A DNA stretch of 64,000 nucleotides from JAVVSR01 sp964604875 (GTDB lineage: Bacteria; Bacillota; Clostridia; Christensenellales; CAG-917), in contig CAZSAC010000001.1 of NCBI GenBank assembly GCA_964604875.1, positions 1 to 64,000 of the forward strand, given 5' to 3'. This document shows, piece by piece, positions 58,038 to 64,000 of the stretch. The number at the start of each line of letters is the position of its first letter. Positions within the stretch are counted from its first letter, which is position 1. The position numbers were made by a program, and so were the translations under genes. The notes beneath the pieces were generated by a model. That model was not told the origin of the DNA, did not search any database, and worked only from the letters and a program-made list of their open reading frames with translations.

Positions 58038-58108
58038 AAAAAGCCGAGCCATTACGGCTCGACTTTAAGTAAGACATAAAAAAATTTCCGCCGTTGGCGG
58101 AAAAATTT
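58038..58108 (-). terminator. Tandem terminators of the spoIIIA operon
   Basis: Hairpin 1 starts just after the spoIIIAH stop: TTTCCGCC/GGCGGAAA around 58084-58104 with flanking A/T runs. Hairpin 2: CGAGCC (58045-58050) with GGCTCG (58056-58061), followed on the minus strand by a T-run (58037-58042). Confidence 0.87.
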
Positions 58109-58585
58109 TTAGTATGCGTTTACATTGACCTGCGTTGCAATATACTTGGTTTCAGTGAGGACAATCGCCAATATTTGCGCAACTTCGTTTGCTTGTAAAT
58201 CGTCGTCTACAACCGTGATTGTACAAGAATCATCCGTTAAGTTTACCAACGCGTCCGAAAAGCCTTTGGCTTTTATGAGGTTTTCAAGCTTTAATTCGCC
58301 TTCCATTAAATCGCAAATTTTTTGTTTCTGAGCTTCGGCGGTGACCTTAGCTTCAGCTGATGACGTTTCCGAAATCATTATTGCGTCTAAGTAATCGAAC
58401 ATTTCTTGTCTGCCCGTCGTTCTGTCGCTTCGGAAGGAATTGAAGGTTGCCGTAACATTCGGGGTATCGCCCGTGCCGGGTTTAGAATTTCCCAGACGAC
58501 TATTTAACCAAACGTTTAGAAATGCGGATGCCACCAAAAGCACGACCATTACCGACAGAACTATAATCTTTTTTTTGTTTTTCAT
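58109..58585 (-). CDS. spoIIIAH: Stage III sporulation protein AH
   Basis: 158 residues. N-terminal membrane anchor (about 5-27), then an EscJ/PrgK-like ring-building domain (AKVTAEAQKQKICDLMEGELKLENLIKAKGFSDALVNLTDDSCTITVVDD). Mother-cell partner of SpoIIQ in the engulfment channel. No spoIIQ is in the window; in many Clostridia it lies elsewhere. Last gene of the operon. Confidence 0.92.
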   Translation of the reverse strand: MKNKKKIIVLSVMVVLLVASAFLNVWLNSRLGNSKPGTGDTPNVTATFNSFRSDRTTGRQEMFDYLDAIMISETSSAEAKVTAEAQKQKICDLMEGELKLENLIKAKGFSDALVNLTDDSCTITVVDDDLQANEVAQILAIVLTETKYIATQVNVNAY

Positions 58586-58594
58586 ATAAACCTC

Positions 58595-59179
58595 CTATTT
58601 GTTCATAGTGAATATTTGTATTTTATTTGCATCTATATTCAATACCGTTGCGGCAGCCTTTTGTAAACGCAGTCGGACACCCACATCGTTTGCGCCCTCC
58701 GCCACAATGATAACCCCGACTATTTGAGGGTTTATTTCCTTTAGTACGACAGGCACTTGTTCGCCGTTCACCGTGACCATAACGGGAGTAGAGCTTTCAT
58801 CCGATGTAACCGTCTTTAAAGCCGAGCCTCCGCTATTATCTTCCCTTGTGACCGTATTCTGCGAGGACGTTTTCGCCGTAATAAGCTCGGACGTTCCGTC
58901 ATAGGTAATCATACACTCCACCTTACCCGCTCCCTCGATTTTAGAAAGGACAGTCGCCAGTCTTTTTTCGGTTTCCGCATAAGCCGACACAGTTTGAGAG
59001 CTCTCTTTTGAAGATACTTTTTCCGTCTTTTGCCAGCCGGCGTAGACAATAAGCATTATCGCTATTAAAACTATGCAAATAATAACTTCAATATGCTTAA
59101 TTTTTTTAATGCGTTGTAAGAAATCATCAATTTTGTCTTTAAACGAAATCTTTTCACACTCATTCTTCTTTTCAATCAT
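58595..59179 (-). CDS. spoIIIAG: Stage III sporulation protein AG
   Basis: 194 residues. One membrane helix (about 30-50) and a C-terminal ring-building motif domain (LSKIEGAGKVECMITYDGTSE about 79-99; ...PQIVGVIIVAEGANDVGVRLRLQKAAATVLNIDANKIQIFTM), which forms the large secretin-like ring of the feeding tube. Confidence 0.94.
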   Translation of the reverse strand: MIEKKNECEKISFKDKIDDFLQRIKKIKHIEVIICIVLIAIMLIVYAGWQKTEKVSSKESSQTVSAYAETEKRLATVLSKIEGAGKVECMITYDGTSELITAKTSSQNTVTREDNSGGSALKTVTSDESSTPVMVTVNGEQVPVVLKEINPQIVGVIIVAEGANDVGVRLRLQKAAATVLNIDANKIQIFTMNK

Positions 59180-59652
59180 AACACCCTCACATAATCTCGG
59201 TCTATTTTTAAATACGCAGACACCGTTGTCTTGATATTATTTATTATATCTATATGCTCATTTGAGCTATTCAAAACCACATTATTCAAATAAATATTTA
59301 CATAGTCGATTTCGTTGGCGTTATTTACTTTTTTAACAATTTTAGCCTCGCAATCGGTGTATCCCAACTGCAATAAAAGTTCTTCTATGCTTTCTTCACG
59401 ATAGTCTTTTTTTGTTTGTGAAACGCTGTCTATAAAGTTTTCATCGACGCTAAAACTTACGCCGTTTGAAAATAACTTTTTAAAATCAATTTCTTTGTTT
59501 ATAAATTTCGGAATCGGCGCAATTATGGTTAGTATTGTGATTGCGGCAAAAATCCCCTTGATATATTTATTGGTTTGTCCCTCCGGCAAAACAATATCAA
59601 CAAGGATACCTAAGGTAATTATTCCAACAATACTTATTATCCACGCGCTCAT
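59176..59652 (-). CDS. spoIIIAF: Stage III sporulation protein AF
   Basis: 158 residues, two N-terminal membrane helices (about 4-24 and 33-51), then a soluble domain (KDYREESIEELLLQLGYTDCEAKIVKKVNN) typical of SpoIIIAF. 4-base overlap with AG and 1-base overlap with AE. Confidence 0.92.
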   Translation of the reverse strand: MSAWIISIVGIITLGILVDIVLPEGQTNKYIKGIFAAITILTIIAPIPKFINKEIDFKKLFSNGVSFSVDENFIDSVSQTKKDYREESIEELLLQLGYTDCEAKIVKKVNNANEIDYVNIYLNNVVLNSSNEHIDIINNIKTTVSAYLKIDRDYVRVL

Positions 59653-60851
59653 TAGACCACCCCAAGGTTACACGAATAGATAACCAACATAATTAAAATA
59701 AAATACATAAACGCTGTGCCGCATAAAACCGACAAAAGCAACGACATACTTTTGGAAACGCCTTGTAATAGGTTAGAAATTTTGTTATCTGACAACGGCT
59801 CGGCAATCGCTGCCGCCAGTTTTAATCCAAGCGAAAACATCGCCAGTTTTATAATCGGCGAAATAACAACAACCAAAACCAGCATAAGTCCCGCAACACC
59901 AACAGAGTTTTTCAATAAAATACAGCTTGCCATCACCAAATCAAAGCCGTCGGACAAATATCCTCCTAAAATCGGAACGTAGCTTCCTATTGCAAATTTA
60001 GTTGCGGTAATTCCAATTCCGTCAATAGTACGCCCGGCGATACCTCTCATCGTCACAAGCATCATAAATACACTGAAAATTATACCTAAGCTCCATTCGG
60101 CAATACTTTTAAAAAAGGCTGAAAATTTGTTTAGCTTTACATTTTTTGATAGATTTCCAACCACCAAAAAAATGAGCGCGGCGATAAAGCAAGGAAGAAT
60201 AAATTTAGATATTGCTTCAATGACAAAACCCGTTGCGATAACCATAAGCGGCTGATATAACCCTACTCCCGTCGTTCCGCCTAAAGCCGCCAGTAATGTC
60301 AAAAATATTGGGAATAGCACGCTCATTAAGCTTTGCAAGCGGGATACGGTTTGCACGGTCAATTTTATGTAATTTGCAATAGTATTTAGAAGAATAATTA
60401 CAATTATTGCGTAACAAACAAAGAAAATAATTTCATTTGTGGACTTTGACAAAAAGCCCGAGTTTAAACCTGAAAGAATTCCATAAAGTAAAACTATAGC
60501 AACAATAGTAATAAGCGACGGCAAAAATCCAACAAAGCCCTGCGTAACCTTATCCAATATTAAGTCAAATATCGATTCGATGTTTCCCGCCTCTCCGTTG
60601 GATATCTTCAAAACCAAATCTTTAAGTTGGTCGGCGTTTAAAATAGATTTTTCCTCATCGGTTAATGACTTGAAAAATTCTTCCAACGCATTTGTATCCA
60701 AATTATCTAATTGTTCCTCGGTTTGCTTGTCCAATTCTTCCTCAACAGTTTTTTCGTCAGCCGCAAGTGTTATATTTTGTGGCGAAAAATATAATAATAT
60801 GACGAATGTTATTATAAAAACTGCAAGAACAATTAGGATTTTCTTTTTCAT
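59652..60851 (-). CDS. spoIIIAE: Stage III sporulation protein AE
   Basis: 399 residues: signal/anchor helix (about 5-22), acidic extracytoplasmic segment (about 30-95), and seven to eight membrane helices. Conserved stretches include PLMVIATGFVIEAISKFILP, SLGIIFSVFMMLVTMRGIAG and PILGGYLSDGFDLVMASCILLKNSVG. Permease-like core of the SpoIIIA export apparatus. Confidence 0.94.
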   Translation of the reverse strand: MKKKILIVLAVFIITFVILLYFSPQNITLAADEKTVEEELDKQTEEQLDNLDTNALEEFFKSLTDEEKSILNADQLKDLVLKISNGEAGNIESIFDLILDKVTQGFVGFLPSLITIVAIVLLYGILSGLNSGFLSKSTNEIIFFVCYAIIVIILLNTIANYIKLTVQTVSRLQSLMSVLFPIFLTLLAALGGTTGVGLYQPLMVIATGFVIEAISKFILPCFIAALIFLVVGNLSKNVKLNKFSAFFKSIAEWSLGIIFSVFMMLVTMRGIAGRTIDGIGITATKFAIGSYVPILGGYLSDGFDLVMASCILLKNSVGVAGLMLVLVVVISPIIKLAMFSLGLKLAAAIAEPLSDNKISNLLQGVSKSMSLLLSVLCGTAFMYFILIMLVIYSCNLGVV

Positions 60852-61234
60852 TTTACTAAATTTATAATTACGTCCATAAGCGTTGTCAAAATCGGTAGCG
60901 CCATTAAAAAAATAACGATTTTACCCGCCAGCTGAAGCTTTTTGCCTATACTTGCCGTACCGTAATCCTCGCATATGCCTGCTGAATACTCTGTTAAATA
61001 TCCGATACCGATTATCTTCATCACCCCGGCAAACAGCTCGTCCGATATGGCACTTTTCTCAACAATTTCATAAAACGCGCCAACAACCTCGCCCAACGAA
61101 TTTATCAGCATAACCAAAATTATGATACCGGTTGCCAAAACAACAAATATGGAATATTCGGGTTTTGCGCTTTTCATTAAACCCGTTATAATCGCCCCTA
61201 AAATTCCAATTCCGACAACCTTAAAAATTTCCAT
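60848..61234 (-). CDS. spoIIIAD: Stage III sporulation protein AD
   Basis: 128 residues, four membrane helices (starting near 5, 30, 69 and 101). GYLTEYSAGICEDYGTASIGKKLQLAGKIVIFLMALPI is the conserved SpoIIIAD block. Overlaps AE by 4 bases. Confidence 0.94.
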   Translation of the reverse strand: MEIFKVVGIGILGAIITGLMKSAKPEYSIFVVLATGIIILVMLINSLGEVVGAFYEIVEKSAISDELFAGVMKIIGIGYLTEYSAGICEDYGTASIGKKLQLAGKIVIFLMALPILTTLMDVIINLVK

Positions 61235-61235
61235 A

Positions 61236-61433
61236 TTAATATAACCCGAAGATTTGTTTTACGGTATCAAAAAGTCCGCCGACCATTTCAAGCATCATTA
61301 CAATGACCACGACGACGCCGGCAATGGTGACAAAGGTGCTTATTTCCTCTTTATCACTTTTTTTCAATATAATGTTTACAACGGCAGTTAAAAGCCCGAT
61401 TCCTGCAATTTTTAAAATAATATCAATTCCCAT
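61236..61433 (-). CDS. spoIIIAC: Stage III sporulation protein AC
   Basis: 65 residues from ATG 61433 (MGIDIILKIAGIGLLTAVVN), the usual SpoIIIAC length and N-terminus; an earlier in-frame start at 61445 adds four residues. Two membrane helices (about 4-24 and 32-55). One base lies between the AB stop and this start. Confidence 0.94.
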   Translation of the reverse strand: MGIDIILKIAGIGLLTAVVNIILKKSDKEEISTFVTIAGVVVVIVMMLEMVGGLFDTVKQIFGLY

Positions 61434-61434
61434 A

Positions 61435-61935
61435 TCACACCACAATAACCATTAATGCAACACCTAACAATACCGACAGTTTATAATACATTCCGCCTTT
61501 CTTTTCATAGTTGTCCGAAGCCGAGCTTTCCAGACTTTGAAAACGCATTTTGTTGTTTTGAATTATTTTTAGTTCTGCTTCTAAGTCATTTTTTCCAAGC
61601 GAGTACAAAAATTCTGCTATATTTTTTGTATCCTGATTCGAAAGATATATATTTTTCAAATAGTTTTCGACCTCCGTTACGTTAATATATCCCGCCTGTA
61701 AACCGATTATGTATTTTTTTATCAACTCGTAAGGTAATCCTTTTTTGTTATTGCAAAAACTTTCCAAAACTTCCTTCAAGGGTGTTTTTAAAAAATTTAC
61801 CTGCCTGTAAAGCGTGTCGCAAAGCTGTACGAAAACAGAATAAGTTTCTAATCTTATTCGGTAAATTCGTTTTATTGCCAAGCCCGTATACGCGCTTGCA
61901 GCCATTAAAAGCGCGCCCGCAAAAATTGTTATCAT
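61435..61935 (-). CDS. spoIIIAB: Stage III sporulation protein AB
   Basis: 166 residues: N-terminal helix (about 1-20), helical middle domain with IKRIYRIRLETYSVFVQLCDTLYRQVNFLKTPLKEVLE similar to T2SS GspF-like folds, and C-terminal membrane helix (YYKLSVLLGVALMVIVV). Overlaps the AA stop by 4 bases. Confidence 0.93.
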   Translation of the reverse strand: MITIFAGALLMAASAYTGLAIKRIYRIRLETYSVFVQLCDTLYRQVNFLKTPLKEVLESFCNNKKGLPYELIKKYIIGLQAGYINVTEVENYLKNIYLSNQDTKNIAEFLYSLGKNDLEAELKIIQNNKMRFQSLESSASDNYEKKGGMYYKLSVLLGVALMVIVV

Positions 61936-62789
61936 TTATCAATTACCCTCAAAACTTCTCCGACCTTTCGTTTTTTTGATAAAACAATTTTGACATCAAA
62001 AAGCTTTAAAAAGTTGGCAAAAATTGAATTTTCCAGCTCTTTTTCGCTCTCTGCGTGTATTGATGCAAAAATTTTTACCCCGGCTCTGCATGCGTCAGCC
62101 AAAACCTCGGTTTCAGAAATTTTGTATATTTCATCTGTCACAATAACGTCCGGATTCATTGCTCTTATTACGTTTTCATAAGCGATAAGTTTTGGAACTC
62201 CGCTAATTACGTCTGTATTTTCTCCGACTGAAAATGCCGCTATTCCTTTTACTGCTGCGGCAAGCTCATATCTTTCATCGACAATAAGCACATTTTTTCC
62301 TTTGTCGGAAATAACGCGGGATAATTCTCTAAGCAAGGTTGTCTTTCCCGCCGCGGGGGGAGATATAATGATTGTATTTTTAACCTCGCCGTCAACATAA
62401 ATGCTATCAATTAAACCGTCGGCGCACCCAAAAACTTCGTCAGGCACCCTAATTGCCAAACAGGAGATATCCTTTTGTGTAGACAACTTCCCGTTATTCA
62501 TAACTCCCTCTCCGCAAATCCCGATTCTAATTCCCCCCTGACAATGAATAAACCCGCTTACCAAACTGTCGCTGATTGAATACACCGAATAACCGCTAGC
62601 AACCCCCAAAATATAATCTATGTCACTTCTGCTTACCTTCACGCTTGATGTTTGTCTATTAAGCAACATCCATTTCTGCCCGTCATATACTCTCATATAA
62701 CGGCCGATTCTTAAACGTAATTCACAAATTTTTAAACCTTCTAACTGCGCTTTCAATATGTCAGGAAGAAGATAATTTAGATTTTCCAC
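61932..62789 (-). CDS. spoIIIAA: Stage III sporulation protein AA (ATPase)
   Basis: 285 residues if started at GTG 62789 (ENLNYLLPDILKAQLEGLKICELRLRIGR), which gives the normal family N-terminus; ATG 62873 would add 28 Cys/Phe-rich residues of no family resemblance. RecA-like secretion ATPase: Walker A ISPPAAGKTTLLREL (about 148-162), Walker B VLIVDERYELAAA, and VIVTDEIYKISE. Powers the SpoIIIA channel. Neither start has a good ribosome site. The whole AA-AH operon is intact. Confidence 0.9.
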   Translation of the reverse strand: MENLNYLLPDILKAQLEGLKICELRLRIGRYMRVYDGQKWMLLNRQTSSVKVSRSDIDYILGVASGYSVYSISDSLVSGFIHCQGGIRIGICGEGVMNNGKLSTQKDISCLAIRVPDEVFGCADGLIDSIYVDGEVKNTIIISPPAAGKTTLLRELSRVISDKGKNVLIVDERYELAAAVKGIAAFSVGENTDVISGVPKLIAYENVIRAMNPDVIVTDEIYKISETEVLADACRAGVKIFASIHAESEKELENSIFANFLKLFDVKIVLSKKRKVGEVLRVIDK

Positions 62790-62891
62790 ACTTAATGCTA
62801 TGAGCGTAAAAATACATAAATTCTTATTGGACAATTTATGCCAAAAAACGCACAAAATCGTATATTTTAACACTTAAATATATTTATACTG

Positions 62892-62920
62892 TTTACAAGT
62901 TAATAGTTTTGTGATAAAAT
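62892..62920 (+). promoter_or_regulatory. Promoter of pepP
   Basis: TTTACA (62892-62897), 17-base spacer, TAAAAT (62915-62920). The expected start, 7 bases downstream, coincides with the ATG. Confidence 0.6.
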
Positions 62921-62926
62921 ATTTTT

Positions 62927-63991
62927 ATGAAAAATTTTATAGAGATTTTTAATAAATTTAAAGGTGTTGACGCTGTAGTGTTAACTGCGCCGTCTAACAC
63001 TTTCTATCTTGCGGAATATGAAAGCAGTTTTGCATACATCGTTTTATCCAAACAAGGCGGTTTTTATTTAACCGATACACGTTATATAGAAGAGGCTTCT
63101 GCAATCATAAACAACGGCGCGGAAGTATTGCCAATCACTTATAAAAACGCTTTTTCAACAATAAACGAAATATTAGACAAACTTGGCGCAAAAAATATCG
63201 GATTTGAAAATTTAAGTATGAGTTTTGAAACTTATACAGGTCTTAAATCTGCCCTTATTGGAAAGAATTTAATCGGGATTGAGCAACAACTTTTGGCAAT
63301 TCGTTCAATTAAAACTGCCGATGAGCTTAAACTTATAAAAAAAGCCGCCAAAATAAATGATAAATCCTTTGACCAGCTTTGCAAAAAGATTAGTCTTGGC
63401 GTGACGGAACGAGAGCTTGCCTATGAGTTGGAATATCTCTTCAGAAAAAACGGCGCAGATGGTACTGCATTTGAAACCATAGTGGCTTTTGGTGATAATA
63501 CTTCAAAGCCGCACGCGCACGCAGGCGACAAAAAGCTGACCGAAGAAACACCGATTACCATCGATTTTGGTTGCAAGCTTAATGGATACTGCAGCGATAT
63601 TACACGAAATGCATTCTTTGGTTCGCCCACACCCAAATATGTTGAAATTTATGAGGCAGTATTACAAGCTAATATGCGTGGTATAGACGCTATAATGCCC
63701 AATGTTGCCACAGCGGCAATTCATTCGGTATGCCTAACCTCTTTGGCGGAACAAGGGCTAGATAAATACTTTATACACGGCACCGGGCACGGAGTTGGTA
63801 TTGATATTCACGAGGCGCCAACACTTAACGCTAACAGCGCCGAAATTTTAAAGCGGAATATGGTTGTCACGGTTGAACCCGGCGTATATATTCCCGGCTT
63901 TGGCGGAGTACGTATTGAGGATTTGATTATTGTCACCTCTAAAGGTGCGGAAATAATCAGCCATACAGATAAAAAATTATTGATTTTGTAA
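62927..63991 (+). CDS. pepP: Xaa-Pro aminopeptidase (M24 family)
   Basis: 354 residues. N-terminal creatinase-like domain (about 1-125) and pita-bread metallopeptidase domain with metal ligands Asp in ITIDFGCKLNGYCSDITRN (about 205-223, two Asp), His in FIHGTGHGVGIDIHEAP (about 284-300), Glu in VTVEPGVYIPGFGGVRIED (about 317-335, two Glu). Cuts N-terminal X-Pro bonds. No Shine-Dalgarno precedes the ATG. In Bacillota it is often followed by efp, beyond this window. Confidence 0.93.
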   Translation: MKNFIEIFNKFKGVDAVVLTAPSNTFYLAEYESSFAYIVLSKQGGFYLTDTRYIEEASAIINNGAEVLPITYKNAFSTINEILDKLGAKNIGFENLSMSFETYTGLKSALIGKNLIGIEQQLLAIRSIKTADELKLIKKAAKINDKSFDQLCKKISLGVTERELAYELEYLFRKNGADGTAFETIVAFGDNTSKPHAHAGDKKLTEETPITIDFGCKLNGYCSDITRNAFFGSPTPKYVEIYEAVLQANMRGIDAIMPNVATAAIHSVCLTSLAEQGLDKYFIHGTGHGVGIDIHEAPTLNANSAEILKRNMVVTVEPGVYIPGFGGVRIEDLIIVTSKGAEIISHTDKKLLIL

Positions 63992-64000
63992 AACACAGGA

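Noticed and set aside
1..64000. CRISPR arrays, insertion sequences, prophage or restriction-defence genes
   Set aside because: No repeated spacers, transposase, integrase, phage or nuclease-defence families were found; gene content is core throughout.

Overview
This 64 kb window is a dense stretch of chromosome from a low-GC, endospore-forming, probably anaerobic member of the Bacillota (Clostridia-like, most likely an uncultured lineage). Four observations support this. It carries spoIIA, spoIIIA, spoIVB and a Spo0A-type regulator. It carries the clostridial SCIFF ranthipeptide pair scfA/scfB. It has a TM1266-type regulator of the kind linked to iron-only hydrogenases. It has a ctsR-mcsA-mcsB-clpC operon behind a textbook CtsR operator. 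Starts are ATG, GTG and TTG with GGAGG-type ribosome sites, stops are mostly TAA, and all six tRNAs encode CCA. I see no prophage, insertion sequence, CRISPR array or integrase. This is core genome, and the unusual items are small RNAs, small proteins and broken or rewired genes.

Layout: 1-5.9 kb (minus strand) is recJ-relA-dtd-MBL hydrolase-hemZ, in which hemZ carries an in-frame amber stop. 5.9-15.5 kb is a translocation, tRNA-modification and recombination block on the minus strand: ruvC-ruvA-ruvB-queA-tgt-yajC-TIGR04086-scfA-scfB-secD-secF. 15.5-19.9 kb holds a NitT/TauT-type ABC importer headed by a TM1266-family gene behind an attenuator-like leader RNA, then an orphan degenerate ABC ATPase and yfbR. 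19.9-22.2 kb has pgi and a TIM-barrel isomerase. 22.3-28.8 kb has hpf (+), the ctsR operon (-) and dinB (+). 28.8-30.3 kb is spoIIAA-spoIIAB-sigF. 30.5-31.1 kb is a six-tRNA operon (Pro, Met/Ile2, Asp, Phe, Thr, Tyr). 31.3-39.9 kb is ftsK-rimO-pgsA-cinA-recA-rny. 40-43.6 kb is lysA-site-2 protease-scpA-scpB.

43.8-58 kb is a long minus-strand run that mixes housekeeping and sporulation: asp23-nusB-folD-xseA-xseB-ispA-(OLE RNA)-oapA-dxs-tlyA-nadK-argR-recN-spoIVB-spo0A-like-spoIIM-like-dacF. 58.1-62.8 kb is the complete spoIIIAA-AH operon, and pepP (+) closes the window.

The points most worth attention are these. (1) The gene in the canonical spo0A position encodes only the Spo0A DNA-binding domain, with no receiver domain. 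(2) A roughly 586-nt non-coding stretch between ispA and a four-TM protein gene matches OLE RNA with its partner OapA by context, structure and its own promoter. (3) A SCIFF peptide gene has an unusual C-terminal tail, with RNA hairpins around the translation starts of its operon. (4) An unassigned terminator/antiterminator leader sits in front of the TM1266-ABC operon. (5) spoIVB and pepP look leaderless or nearly so. No database or folding program was available; family assignments rest on recognised motifs, gene order and hand alignment.
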